NCBI GenBank assembly: GCA_002633005.1
Contig: NMRA01000138.1
Coordinates: forward strand, 531,970-585,664
Reading direction: 5' to 3'
Source of the DNA: Phoronis australis
Taxonomy: Eukaryota; Phoronida; Phoronidae
Length of the DNA: 53,695 bases
Shown: positions 9,501 through 20,523 of the stretch, in pieces
Layout of the letters: the number at the start of each line of letters is the position of its first letter
Position numbering within the stretch: position 1 is the stretch's first letter
Made by a program: the position numbers and the translations under genes
The notes under the pieces: generated by a model
The model's database searches: none
The model's input: only the letters and a program-made list of their open reading frames with translations
What the model was told of the DNA's origin: nothing

Positions 9501-12148
9501 GCTAAATAGAGAAAATTGGACACTTTCACATGGGGTCCAAGTACAAATTTTGTGCGACTAAAGTGTCAGACTTATCCATGTGCAACAGATATTGCACACG
9601 TCAGCTTCAGATGCACTGAATGGAGTGCTCAGTTCATAATTATCCATGTGTTGCCTTCGTTTTATCATAAAAAAGTTGTTGAAACACTGGAATGTCATGA
9701 ATTGCACCACACATGTAACACAAGCCCCAGGGTTCAAAGACTAATTAGAACTGCATATTAAGCCTTAAGACCTGTATACTAGTGCACACCTTAGTCGTCA
9801 TTGATGAACAGTGTAGAGGAGAGCGGTGGGGGTTCATTGGTTGTGATCTTTTTCTCTGCAGTGAAGCGCACTCCATTTTGAATGCTCTGCATAGTTTGGT
9901 AACCCTATGTTTTTGTCTAATTCCCATCTCAGCTCATGCCCACCACATGTTTGACAAAATTACCAAGGACCAAATAGAGATGAAGACAGCTTTGCTACAG
10001 ACAGGTTAGTTGTGTGTGGGATGCAATCTTAGGTACTGTATGGTCTTCCATACATTTAGTAATAGGTAAATGATAACAACGTAGTCGTGCATACAGCACT
10101 TGCGTCTAGTCTGGCAATTTCTCTACTGCAAGATGAACCCTCAGGAACAAAATGATCAGTTGTAAGTGACTTTATAAAAGTTAAACCGGTACAACTGAAC
10201 AGGGCTGTGACAACTATTTTATTTATGCTGTACAAGTTGTCTCCAATCAACTTGTGCAAGTGCCGCATAATACAGTAAAATGTCACCAAATGTCAGTGAA
10301 AAGTAATTACCAGAATTGCCCCTTTTCATTTTTCAAGCGGTCCATTGTTGTGAATGGACGCATTTTTATCAAAATATCTAATGGTAGCTTGAATACAGAA
10401 AAGTACTAAACGGGGGGCGACATTCACGAGTCGGCCATATTGTTTCCTAAATTCCTTAAGATTTTACTGTACTAAGCAGGTTATAAGCTTTGCTGTGGTT
10501 GAGGAGGTCATGATGACATTGCTATAATCAGAGAACATGATCCTTTTTAGGGCAATACTTTGTCATAGATTAGTGTTCGTTGTACGTTGTAATACTGCTT
10601 CAGTCAGCTTTACATTTAATAGAATGCAATGTTGTATTGTGTCAATGATTAGTTGACTGTACTGTTTTTGTAGCATTCCAGTTCCTTTACACGACATTGT
10701 TTGGAATGTACTCAGCATTCCTCTTCCTGCGGACAGGTAAGTATGCTGGACATTACATTCTGTGCTGTACTATCTACATGTGTGCTGTACTATCTACATG
10801 TGTGCTGTACTATCTACATGTGTGCTGTACTATCTACATGTGTGCTGTACTATCTACATGTGTGCTGTACTATCTACATGTGTGCTGTACTATCTACATG
10901 TGTGCTGTACTGTCTACATGTGTGCTGTACTATTCACATGGTTGTAGGAGTGTCACTATCATCTAGATTATTTGGAAGAATCGAGTCTCTTTTAATTCTA
11001 GTTCCATTCGGAGGCTACTGACAAATGAACAGTTTGATTTGCCTGCTATGTTCTAGAATAAAAATCCTGTTCTATTTGTCCAGCAAAGAGTTTCAATTCC
11101 CTTCTGTAAAACTGTTGTTTATTTAAGAAGAATAGATTCCTTGGAATATGATTGTGTCATCAGCAAAAGATGGAAGAATATCATTATTGAACAGGTTTAT
11201 TTGTTCAGTGCTATGAGCTCGTCATTAATTTTGAAGAGTTTTAATGAATAAAAATGACATAACTTGGCAGTAATGTTAAATTTGATATCTGCTACTGTCG
11301 CCATTTTACTTTAAAGGAGATGGCAATGGTTTTGATGTTACCTTAAAGATCGTTAGTTTTCTTGTACTGACAGTGTTAATTACTGTTCGCTTGGTGTGTA
11401 TGTGCTATTTGTGGAACAAAAGAAAGTCAGTCAGAAACATCCCAGTAAAAGGCCCACATGTTGGTTCTGTAATTCACTTTTAGGTAGCAAACACAAATGA
11501 CTGAAACAGACTGTGATCAAGAGCACATAGTGTTTGCTGATTGGAAGTGAATGCAGGATGAAGATGTGGGCCTTTTGTTGGGTTGTTCACATCTTTTTCT
11601 ATTGTTCCGTGTTTGACTGGTAAATACACGTCCGGGAAATAGCAACTAATCCAGGAAAAAAGTTCTGTGACATTACCAGGGAAAGGTATTCTTACTAAAC
11701 ATAATGCAAAAATGGTTGTTTTGCCTTTTTGAAAAGGATTTAAAAACTCTTCCGGTTTGTTCGACTTGATTCTCCTCAACATTATTCTGTATTATATGGC
11801 CTCGTAAGTGATAAACACCATTCTGAGAGATAAAATAGCCAATTATACTTGTGATCAGGCTGATTGAAAATTCCACTCTTGACAGTTGCTTGTAAAGTGT
11901 CTTACTTCCTTGTTCTGCATTAGTTTTTCTCATTCTTTCCAGGCCACCTGATGGCGCCAGTAGTTGTACACGCGTTCTGCAATCACATGGGATTCCCAGA
12001 CTTCAATGAGGTCTTTGCTCATGATAAAGCAGCAGTTCGCCTCATTATACTCCTCTCTTTCCTCGGTGGACTGGCCTTGTGGATGTTTTTGCTCTTTCCA
12101 CTGACTGAGCCTTGGTACTATGGCAACAACATATATAATCTTGTGTGA
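3417..12148 (+). CDS. RCE1: CAAX prenyl protease 2 (Rce1), 5'-partial, 8 exons
   Basis: Rce1 is the ER multi-pass membrane endopeptidase that removes the last three residues of farnesylated or geranylgeranylated CAAX proteins such as Ras, before ICMT methylation. CDS exons: 3417-3522, 4950-5030, 6091-6151, 6528-6586, 8135-8243, 9933-10004, 10674-10736, 11943-12148 (stop TGA 12146-12148). All introns are GT-AG and phases join without a break, giving 251 residues. The three family motifs are intact in the visible numbering: EExxxR (E107, E108, R112), FxxxH (F136-H140) and HxxxN (H193-N197). These are the catalytic Glu and His and the stabilising Asn of the family. The first visible codons (DHP...RF) match human Rce1 near residue 63, so about 60 N-terminal residues are missing. 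I found no matching exon in 1-3416, and it probably lies upstream of the window. The C-terminus stops shortly after the PLTEP-like motif, so the tail is shorter than in human. ZC3H14 follows on the same strand 8.6 kb away. Identity is very sure; exon borders are sure to a few bases. Confidence 0.96.
4950..5030 (+). CDS. RCE1: RCE1 exon, 27 codons
   Basis: Acceptor gttttag/GCT and donor ATA/gtatgt, phase 0 on both sides. It encodes [19 protein letters not shown] and following residues, which align with the LMGFR...G..P.LLTM segment of human Rce1; part of a membrane helix. Confidence 0.92.
6091..6151 (+). CDS. RCE1: RCE1 exon, FLGPL motif
   Basis: Acceptor gttttag/ATT; donor G/gtaagt leaves one base of a split Asp codon. 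It carries ILFLGPL, identical in part to the ILFLGPL membrane-helix motif of human Rce1. Confidence 0.92.
6255..6440. repeat. 60-bp diverged tandem repeat, 3 units
   Basis: ctttataatgaaagtc and variants at 6270, 6331 and 6390, each followed by a ctggatttatg-like block. In an RCE1 intron, just before the exon at 6528. Confidence 0.75.
6528..6586 (+). CDS. RCE1: RCE1 exon, W.RN motif
   Basis: Acceptor attgtag/AT; donor GTA/gtaagt, phase 0. It encodes [10 protein letters not shown], matching the MRWLRNQVI segment that comes just before the catalytic Glu in human Rce1. Confidence 0.92.
6800..8050 (+). repeat. about 150-bp repeat array with 3-unit higher-order period
   Basis: A cctagtgg box recurs near 6966, 7109, 7265, 7412, 7557, 7708, 7860 and 8013, spaced 143-156 bases. 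Three unit types repeat in order: A (followed by aattttagttttttac), B (ccatttttctgttttt) and C (cagttttgtttttt), so like units are 446-448 bases apart. Each unit also has a catgaaatttggca-like box. It fills most of an RCE1 intron. No protein is encoded. Confidence 0.85.
7554..7570 (-). promoter_or_regulatory. CTCF-core-like motif in repeat unit B
   Basis: The reverse complement reads TGGCCACTAGGTGGCAC, a full match to the vertebrate-type CTCF core CCASYAGRKGGCR. Equivalent full matches lie at 7106-7122, 7409-7424 and 7859-7875; the other units carry one or more mismatches. Motif only, binding not shown. Confidence 0.4.
8135..8243 (+). CDS. RCE1: RCE1 catalytic exon, EExxxR
   Basis: Acceptor tttctag/GCT; donor GTTG/gtaagt leaves one base. 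It encodes [17 protein letters not shown] and, at its end, VCPLFFGV. The Glu pair and Arg are the first catalytic motif; the Phe at the end starts the FxxxH motif, whose His is in the next exon. Confidence 0.96.
8602..8668. repeat. near-perfect palindrome, 23-bp stem, 3-base loop
   Basis: Positions 8611-8633 and 8637-8659 are exact reverse complements with loop ttt. Weaker pairing (cttgtg with cacaag, and further out actgtgca with tgcacagt) extends the arms to about 8573-8695. In an RCE1 intron, so it is transcribed. Confidence 0.9.
9085..9432 (+). other. open frame in RCE1 intron, unlikely gene
   Basis: 115 codons without recognisable domain, inside the intron 8244-9932, with neither flanking splice signals in phase nor homology I can recognise. 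Most likely chance. Confidence 0.3.
9933..10004 (+). CDS. RCE1: RCE1 exon with catalytic His
   Basis: Acceptor catctcag/CT; donor ACAG/gttagt. It encodes [10 protein letters not shown] and a charged helix. The first His completes FxxxH; human Rce1 has AHFHHIIEQL here. The donor is not optimal but the phase fits both neighbours. Confidence 0.93.
10674..10736 (+). CDS. RCE1: RCE1 exon, AFQF..T.FG..SAFLF.RTG
   Basis: Acceptor ttttgtag/CA; donor ACAG/gtaagt. It encodes [20 protein letters not shown], close to [20 protein letters not shown] of human. A 20-bp minisatellite starts 24 bases after the donor. Confidence 0.95.
10761..10940. repeat. 20-bp minisatellite, 9 units
   Basis: Nine units of tgtgctgtactatctacatg; the first seven are identical, and the last two differ by one and a few bases. 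It starts 24 bases after an RCE1 donor. Open frames in all three phases here are artefacts of the repeat. Confidence 0.97.
11943..12148 (+). CDS. RCE1: RCE1 terminal exon, HxxxN
   Basis: Acceptor tttccag/GC. It encodes [19 protein letters not shown], with the HAFCN motif matching human HSFCN, then a hydrophobic helix and [10 protein letters not shown] near the end, followed by TGA. A long antisense reading frame over this exon is a shadow. Confidence 0.96.
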
Positions 12149-12469
12149 GGAATTGTAGGAATTGTAGGAACCTAACTTGGCTTGGAAAACTGAAAGAGTG
12201 AAATCTTTGCTAACAGATATCAGTATATTATACTTTGTTATGATCTTATGTTTTGATAGGTTCTTGTGACATTTGCAAATTTGAAACTTTGCTGTAAAGT
12301 TTATTCTCATTGCAAGTTTGATAATGGTGTCTCCAGTCATAGAGAATCTTTGGCAGCCAAAACTTTGAATAACAACAGTCAGTTTGAAGGATATCTAGTT
12401 AGTTCTGGTTTATGTCGTTCCATTTGAAAACCTCTGAAGAGTCATGTGCCAAGTTATAGTGAAAAAACA

Positions 12470-12475
12470 ATTAAA
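12470..12475 (+). promoter_or_regulatory. possible RCE1 poly(A) signal (ATTAAA)
   Basis: ATTAAA lies 322 bases after the RCE1 stop. No canonical AATAAA occurs between the stop and the SINE at 12906, so this variant is the best candidate in the sequence. Weak evidence, motif only. Confidence 0.3.
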
Positions 12476-12905
12476 GATGGTTCCTCTATTGGACTTGGAA
12501 GTGAAATACATTCCACCCTAAGGCTTCAAAATTGACAGTTAATGGCATTCTACTCTCAATTTGACACTTTGCACGCTGTCTGAACCAATCATGCGATCTG
12601 AGTTCTTCAGTGAGTATTGGCAGGCAAGGAATGGTTTCTACTGTCTTCCACTAAAATTATTTTGTGTATTCAATTTTCAGAACTTTGTTCATGACGCTTA
12701 CACTTGCTACAGTTTTGTGCCAAACAGAAGACTGTTTGTTTATATTTCATGTATCTTACTCATGGTTACTTTATTTACGCATATTTATGCCCATGTGCTT
12801 ATATCTGAAACAATGCATTTTCCAGTGTCTATGCCCTGGAAGTGGGCATGTCTTAAACTAGGTGTTATTTGTGTTTTTTGTCCATTACAGTAAGTGTTAC
12901 AATTG

Positions 12906-13140
12906 AGGAGGCAGTGTGGCCTAGTGTGATAGGTGCCCGCTTTCTTTACCCGAGGTCGTGGCTTCCAGTCCCACTTGGCCACACTGCTAGACCCTTGAGT
13001 CAAGTTTCTAGCTCCTCAGCTCGGGTTTAACTATAAATAAAGCACAAAAATATTTCTAGGTGATCAGTGCAATGGGCCCACATGCGCGGCCTGCACATGT
13101 CTGGTATAGCGTGTACCAGACCGCCTGCAATTATTTTTTT
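12906..13140 (+). mobile_element. tRNA-derived SINE with 14-bp target duplication
   Basis: Flanks aagtgttacaattg at 12892-12905 and 13141-13154 are identical. The head has an A box (tggcctagtgtgatagg, 12917-12933) and a degenerate B box (gcttccagtcc, 12961-12971), and gcagtgtggcc (12911-12921) pairs with ggccacactgc (12977-12987). The tail ends ttattttttt. It also carries gtctggta/taccagac, a small hairpin in its 3' part. Confidence 0.92.
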
Positions 13141-13833
13141 AAGTGTTACAATTGTTAAACTGAATACATTTCAGTGTTAAAACTTCTGTAACAGTTCAGT
13201 CAAGTTGCAGACACAGTATTTTAGAAATGCTTTCCTCAGTTTTACTCCGGATATAAGCACAGGTTTACATAGGGGCACATGAGCCTCTCTCTGTAAATAC
13301 GCACAGATTTTTTTGTGGTAAGACGATATATTTGCACCAAGTTATGACAAATGATGCAAGTGTTCAATCATTTTAGTGCTTAGCACGTATAATAGAATGT
13401 AGACTTTATTGGTTTGATTTGTAATTGATAATCATCTTTTATTGGCTGATATTCCAATGATGTACTTTTCAGGTCTTACTTCCTGTGCATCTTGGTTGCA
13501 TAATATGAATCAAACTTAATGTTGTTGTTTGTGTTTTGACAGCTTGGTGTTTCTGACAGTGGGGGTCTAATTTAACTTGTTGGGGGTAATGTGAATGTAT
13601 ACTTGGTTTTTTATTTTATTTTTTGCCAATTTCTTTCCAAAGATTATTTTGCAGCTTTATATGGGACAGAATATGTGGGTTTGAAATGGTTGACTGCGGT
13701 TAGCTTTGGTTTTGTTAGTTGATGTGAACATTTTTTGGTAAATAATCAAAGTTTGTGTCCAACTAAGTAATGTTACAACTTGATTTGTGATCTTGCAACA
13801 GTTGATCTCTTCATATTACTTCTCTGGATAGGG

Positions 13834-13885
13834 TTATTACCTGTGGTTATTACCTGTGGTTATTACCTGTGGTTATTACCTGTCG
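13834..13885. repeat. 13-bp minisatellite, 4 units
   Basis: ttattacctgtgg four times in a row, the last ending tgtcg. Confidence 0.95.
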
Positions 13886-14517
13886 TACTTTTTAGAGCAA
13901 CATGCAAACTGTGAGCCAAAACCAAAATGGAACTGAAGCCGGAAAGTTGTGAACCGTTTCTGCCCTAAATGTATGGTGCTAGTTGGGTTTAATATTGCGT
14001 TCTAGTTCAGTACCTCACAGGGTCTTGTGGGGTAATAGTGCACAGAGTTAAGAAACAATGTAGCTGACTTTTTGTTGTGGGTGTTCAGTTGTTTCAGTTA
14101 TCTTCTGTCACATTAGGACATGATTCATGGTAGGCTTAGCAGGGTATGTTGTGGAAATTACTAGACGAATACTGTTTCATGTTGTGATATTAACGTACGC
14201 AATCTGCTTTTGCTTGTTCGCTGATTATTAAAGCTTATAAACCCTCATTTCCTCAAAAGAAGTGAACTTCTGATTCAGTTCCCTTACCACCATGATATCG
14301 GTCTCACCTTGTTCTGTACTCAGATGAGTAACAACCAACGATCAGTTATTTTGAAATACTGAAATCGCCTCTACTTTGACAAATGGATAATTTGAGACCA
14401 ATTTCATACTGGTAAGTGGTCTAAATCAAAAGTAGTTACAGCTGATTTAAGTTTTGTGTGTTACATTTAGTTATGCGGTGTTGTTTTAGTTTCACTTCGG
14501 GGGCCTGTTTATCAGAG

Positions 14518-14613
14518 GTTATATGCCTAGTCTTAGCTGAGGTTGTATGCCTAGTCTTAGCTGAGGTTGTATGCCTAGTCTTAGCTGAGGTTGTATGCCT
14601 AGTCTTAGCTGAG
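14518..14613. repeat. 24-bp minisatellite, 4 units
   Basis: Four units of gttgtatgcctagtcttagc followed by tgag, the first with one change. Being a multiple of three it keeps frames open on both strands, which should not be read as protein. Confidence 0.95.
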
Positions 14614-16328
14614 GCCATTGTAACACACTCACAGTTCATTGACATGGTTCAGGAAGTTGGTCATTACATGTGAACAATAACCACTTTTGTGTCAGTTGCT
14701 AGTTTGCTGTAAGAAAAATGGGCATCACATCAATGGGCCAAGATAGTCTCAGCTGCAATAGGGTGTAAGACCTTTGACAAAGGGGCCCCTCTTCTGTTGT
14801 TTTTCTTTCAATAATGTGCACAATCATGATTATCCATAAAAAGTGAAATCTCACTTGTTGGTTCTCTCATTGTCAACTGGCACAATAACAGCTGATTCCC
14901 GTTTGTTAAAACATGATGATGATTGGTTCAAAAGCAATGTGTATAAGGTTGATCAGTACTTGACCAGATTTGGTTATATTAAAATAATTGGATTGTTCCA
15001 AATACTTGAAAACAGTTGGCGTTTGTCTAGTCACCCAATCACTTTGTTTGATGTATTATTGCATATTGTTAGATAATTCTCAAAAATTGCCTGTTGTTGC
15101 CTCTCCCTTCATTTTATCAAAAGAAGTTTAATATTCAAACGAAAGGTGGATTTAGGGGGCTCAGGGAGCTTGACCAAAGAATAAACAGGGACAACATATG
15201 ATTTTAGGACTATGTCCTTTGGAAATTGTTGTCTCCATTTAATGACATCTTACTTCCGCTATACTAGCAGTTTGTGTGAAATGAAAAGTTGAGTGTTTTT
15301 GTCTACCACATTTCACTGTAATGTGCACAACTCTTCATGTTAAAGAAATGATATTTTAATAAAAAAAAGATTATTTAAACTCTCAGTGTCTTATTACTTG
15401 ATGACGTTCTACCTCTTGGGTTTCCATAAATGCATTAGGCGAAATGTTGAATCTCAAAGTGTGAAATGAGTCCTCACAGGACAGGTTACTAAGATTGCCA
15501 TATCAATAGCAAGTTCATGTTTGCTGGTGACCCAGTTTTTGGATAGCGAGCTGGAGGGGTGTGGTTTAAGGCTAGCACAAGTTGTAACTATTATTTCTGG
15601 CCCAATTTTCATGGTTCAAAAAAGAATTCTGAATGGTTTTTACAATTGATGCATATACACCCAACAAACGCAAAATAAGTAGAAATTATGGATCAGTACA
15701 GACTGGCAAGGTTGGTTTGTAACACGAGACAACTGGTACAGTGAATGAGGAATTGTAGGCTCAGCATGACATTCTGGGCTTGAAGGAGGTAATTAGACCG
15801 CACAGTAGCTTAGAATTTTGCGAACGGTCGTAAATCATCAGTGTCATTCACACACATTAAGCCTTTTGAAATGAGTGACACGCAAGGTCAGTGAAAGTAT
15901 TCAGTTTGTGAACCTTGCTGCTTAGTCCTTACACCACTGTCCCTGTTGGTCTGTGTAACAGCTTAACAAAGGATTTAGGGTCCTGGCTGAGAAGATAATT
16001 GCTTTGTTAACCCCTGTTGAGTTTGAATAGCCAGCCCAGAACTATGACGCTGTCTCAACTATGAAAACACAAAATTGAATAATGTTGAGATGCATGTGAA
16101 ATCAAAGACCCTGGCACAGACATGTTAATCGATGGGTTTCCATTTGCATTTCCGCAAACCACCTTATGTGATTATGTTATTCCTCTCAAAAATATAATAT
16201 TTACTAAATAAAAACATGCCATCTAGAAAAAAGGGCATAGTTACTATAAACCATAGATATTTTGGTTTCAAAAAATGACTTTCTTTACAGGCGTAGTATT
16301 TCACTGATCTTCTAAAGCAAGGTCATCG

Positions 16329-16610
16329 TTTCTCTGGCTTTGCTTGAATTGAAGTTCAGTCTGCATGGTTGGACCAAGGAGTGTAGTACACCAAGACGCC
16401 TGCTTCAGAGAATGTCAGCAAGGAGTGTAGACGTATACACTCCTTAATGTCAGGATGAAACTAACCTGCCGTTACCAGACTGGTCTTGAAACATAACAAA
16501 CTAAGTCAGTGTCAGTTATCAAGCTTCGACACGATTCTTTTTGATGGAATCAAATGAGGCTAAGCCACCATCGAAAGGTATTTTGTGAGAATGCCCCGAA
16601 AGTATTAGCG
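16329..16610 (+). repeat. 282-bp duplicated segment, copy 1
   Basis: Almost identical to 17103-17384 (one A lost and one A gained in short runs). It contains a 10-bp hairpin, AAGGAGTGTA (16420-16429) with TACACTCCTT (16436-16445). Confidence 0.95.
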
Positions 16611-17102
16611 CATCAGTCGTCAGGGTGGTCTGATGTACCATGGCCACTGGTCTAGTGCAGATCAGATAGCTCAAAATTCACAGCACTCAAAGTAATGAGT
16701 GGTTTCATACTATGCCAAGAAAAACATTGCAGAAAAGTCTTAAAATAGAAAAAGACCGTATTTCTTGAAAACCGCCGGATATTTCCTTCGCACAAAAATG
16801 TTTCAACTTGTGTGACATTGGCAACTTTTTTACCAGCCACAGCAAAAATGCATTATTGAGAACAATTTGTTTTAAGTGTTCTCAAACCAATCCGCGAAAA
16901 TTACTTAAAACTAATGCCCATTGTTATTTTACCGGGATATAAGGCCAGTTACCGGTCTTTCCGAGTCGTCATAAGCCAATAGTCAAATCGGTAATGTTTA
17001 AAGTAATTGTGAGTAGGTAAGTCAGGGCCGAGGGAAGGGGGGGGGGGAGCGGGGCACGGGCCCCTCCAAAAATTTTCAGGCGGCGCTTAAACCGTGGCAA
17101 CN

Positions 17103-17384
17103 TTTCTCTGGCTTTGCTTGAATTGAAGTTCAGTCTGCATGGTTGGACCAAGGAGTGTAGTACACCAAGACGCCTGCTTCAGAGAATGTCAGCAAGGAGT
17201 GTAGACGTATACACTCCTTATGTCAGGATGAAACTAACCTGCCGTTACCAGACTGGTCTTGAAACAATAACAAACTAAGTCAGTGTCAGTTATCAAGCTT
17301 CGACACGATTCTTTTTGATGGAATCAAATGAGGCTAAGCCACCATCGAAAGGTATTTTGTGAGAATGCCCCGAAAGTATTAGCG
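17103..17384 (+). repeat. 282-bp duplicated segment, copy 2, next to an N
   Basis: Begins directly after the single N at 17102. The blocks gggcccctccaaaaattttc and taaaccgtggcaac occur both just before the N (17060-17101) and just after this copy (17384-17431), so the copy is sandwiched in a second short duplication. Confidence 0.95.
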
Positions 17385-17431
17385 GGCCCCTCCAAAAATT
17401 TTCAGGGGCATCAGGGTTAAACCGTGGCAAC

Positions 17432-18797
17432 CGACATACAAGTTGAGCGGGGACAGTCGAGAAAATAAAGACTGCTAAATGAGAGAGAAAACTCAAAATA
17501 ACACATTTAACAACTCTGTATCAGTGAAAGGTTTACCGCGGCCAGGACATTGTTGTTGGAGTCTTGGCTTTCGTAGCACAGGTCGTCTAAATGCACTCGA
17601 AACGTGCACGTAATGATTCAAGCATATTTCGAAAAATCGACAAAACTAAGTGAAGCTTTTGCGGAGCGTATTAATTTACTGGATTTTTAAATTCAGTTTG
17701 CGACTGCAAAACCATATTTTCCAGAGGCCCTCTCTGGCAAGGGATAACGGAGACAACTGTCGCTGCTTTTTTTCGAATTGTATATCACTTGAGAAAAATT
17801 GATAATTGATGACCTGACAGATATCATCAATTGCTGCACATTTCAAGAAAATGTAGATATTTTCACGTATAGGAGCCCAACGTCTGAAGGAGGCCATTGA
17901 TGACATTCAAGTGACCACAGTTTTATATTTCTATTGACAAATTCTTAAGGGTACGCTCACGGAGAGAGGACCTAATTTTGGACTCGATTACGTCTATTTC
18001 CTGTTTTTTTGTGAAATTGTGCAACCAACTTTCATGTTGAATAAAGTCACTTCCTGCACCGTCGTCTGGCCACACGACGGTGGAGTGAATTGTCACTCTT
18101 TTCAAGCTTAATGATGTTTAGCTTTTCATAGTTAAGGTGTCCCATTTCAGACGGAACCCTCTCTCGGTGGAGCAGTTCGGAGAAATGTCCCTTTGTACCT
18201 CTTTACATGTAAATCCGACACTGCCAAGTATTCACCAGTGAATTTGCGATTCGAAATTCGTCAAAAAAACACAAAACATTCGTGCACAGCACAGCAGTAT
18301 CAAGACATTCGACCCAAACAGCCAAAAAAATGTGCAAATATTTGGACCGCCATCGAAAGGTAGTCAGGAATTTAAAGAACGTGAAGACCGCTGTTTTTAA
18401 TTACACAAAAGGACTATTTCCGATGGTTAGTTATAAAATAACGTTACTGTTTCCCATATTATCACAAGAATAGTATCTCTTTTGAAGATGGTTACTATGA
18501 GTGTTTGTAAAGAATTCGCACATGTGGAAAACACTGCTTTCGAGGCTACCATTGGGGTGACCGCGTACATGTCGAACGAGTGTACCCAAATACTCGCAAT
18601 AATAAACAAATTAAACAAATATTTCAGCGTTATTTTGAGGTCAAGTTAGATTCATGAACCTTCATGGATACCTCGGATAGTGCAAAAATACACGTCACTA
18701 TGAATGCCCAATCCCCATATTCCCCATGTTACTCGTCAAAGTCTGTGAGCATGCATGCAGAAATTGCTTGTAACATTCCGTTTTGATTAACAAATTC
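17432..18797. other. intergenic, no gene recognised
   Basis: Moderate GC and several reading frames of 60-76 codons on the minus strand, but no domain, no splice pattern that joins them, and no homologue I recognise. Confidence 0.45.
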
Positions 18798-19490
18798 GTT
18801 GGTTTCTGATTTAAATGTTTATGTAACTACGAAAACCGACAGGTTAATTGGTGATTTTTGGCAATTAGAAGCTAATCTAAGCTAAAAAATGATGACGATT
18901 AAGGAAATTTAATTGAAGCCTGAATATGGAAAAATATAACCCGATCCCCAAATAGTAAAGTGCACTTGGGACGCTTTTTTGCCTATATAAAATAACTGTC
19001 AAAAACATTGATGAAATTTGGACACTTCCCAAAAAAAATTTGCTCACAACTCAAATGATAATAAATGCATTGCTTTTTGACTTCGGTACAAGATTTGCTG
19101 TTTAAGGTCACTAACAGGGCATTAAAAAGGAATTAAGTCATTAAATCAAAGTAAATGCATTTTGCTCATGGATTTGATTGTTGGTTTCTGATTTACATGT
19201 TTATGTATCTACGAAAGTGGACTGCTTGAGAGATGATTTTTTTGACAATTAGAAGCTAATCTTGTAAGAAATGATAATACTTCAATGAAATTAATTGCAG
19301 GCCGACATTTGGAAATTCGAGCTATCATCAGATCCCCAAATACAGTACACTAAACGATTTTTGTCTATCTGAAATAAGTCTCAAGGAAATAGATGAATTT
19401 CGGACAGCTCAATAATGTGTCCTAAAATGTTCTCACAATTCAAATGACAATGAATTGTTTATTGGCTTAGAAACTAGATTACTGGGTTAA
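18798..19490 (+). repeat. 382-bp diverged tandem duplication
   Basis: gttggtttctgattt at 18798 and again at 19180, followed in both by matching blocks (gacaattagaagctaatct-like, gatccccaaata, ctcacaa.tcaaatgaNaatgaa). The copies look roughly three-quarters identical, so the duplication is old. Confidence 0.8.
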
Positions 19491-19672
19491 AGTTTACAAA
19501 CCTAGATCAAAAACGAAGTTTAAGTACTTGTTCAATCTCATTGGTCATCAACCTGGAAAGGTTGTCTTTGAACTTCCTTGATGTTTTTGGTGTCCAGTAG
19601 TATTGCGCAATGAATTTTTGTTCTTCAAAACTTAATCGTTTGCTTGCATTTCCCGTGTATACTATACACAGG

Positions 19673-19924
19673 GCATGTGCGCATCCAGCCTAAAATAGAG
19701 GGGGCTCGAATTTTTGAGGATGTGTAGGCCTACCTTTTACTAAAGAAAAAATAGAACACGGGGCTCGTTCAGGGCTATGAATTGTGCATACGCCGAATCC
19801 TGCCCTTTCAGTGGACTTTTGTCTCGTTTTTCTCATATTTTTGTTTCTCTGAGGCGGACATTTTTACCCCGCACTTTGCCATCTAGCCCCCTGACCTCCA
19901 ACCCCCGTAGGTGCGCGCATGCAC
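19673..19924. mobile_element. MITE, family also at 52918-53118
   Basis: The ends gcatgtgcgcatcca (19674-19688) and taggtgcgcgcatgc (19908-19922) are imperfect inverted repeats. The block ctaaaatagagggggctcg next to the left end matches the reverse complement of the right end of the element near 53070. Confidence 0.6.
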
Positions 19925-20523
19925 GGAGCACATGACAGGCATGACACCCACGTTAAAAATAAGGTGTAACCATGGAGCAGGCCTGCTTGGAATCACATTT
20001 ACCCACGGGAACTGAATTTGAACCCCAGACGTTGAAGTGTGTACATTTTTGGGACACGCTCTTTATCATTTTCCCCAGCAACCAGAAACTGGACTACCGG
20101 CTGTGTTTCATCAAGGAATTCTGAAACGGCCACAAAGACACTCATGCCAGGCACCTCGGGACCTCGCCTACTTCAAAGAATCCCCATAATAAAATGAAGT
20201 TTTCCCTAAAAGTAATAAACGCAAGGGGGTAGTAGGTTGGGGAAGTCAATGAATTGGTTTGTTCCCCCCATTAATTTTTTCCTTCCTACGGGCCTGGTAA
20301 GTAAAACAAGTTTATTTTACTGAAACCACTGAGTCGTGGGTACATAGACTAACATTGGCAGAGATGCTATTGTTAGGCCTACCGATAAAAATCATGTAAC
20401 ATTATGAAATATTGCTAGAAGCACTCCACACAAATAATGAATAAATACTACTACGAAAACAAACGCTTTTGGTCAGCCAGAATGCAATGGCTCACTGGCA
20501 GCCGGACTACGGGCCTATAACAT

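Larger units (their letters stand above)
13155..16328. other. intergenic, no gene seen
   Basis: AT-rich. Apart from two minisatellites (13834-13885 and 14518-14613) I see no exon with splice signals, no RNA gene and no known domain. Confidence 0.5.

Noticed and set aside
10697-11021. Three overlapping reading frames rich in Cys, Tyr and Leu
   Set aside because: They are the three phases of a 20-bp minisatellite in an RCE1 intron; a 20-bp unit without stops keeps all frames open.
11930-12340. 136-codon minus-strand frame
   Set aside because: Antisense to the last RCE1 exon, whose sense frame is conserved.
12561-12893. 110-codon plus-strand frame after RCE1
   Set aside because: No domain or homology recognised; AT-rich, hydrophobic composition as expected by chance.
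14436-14673. Repetitive frames on both strands
   Set aside because: By-products of a 24-bp minisatellite.
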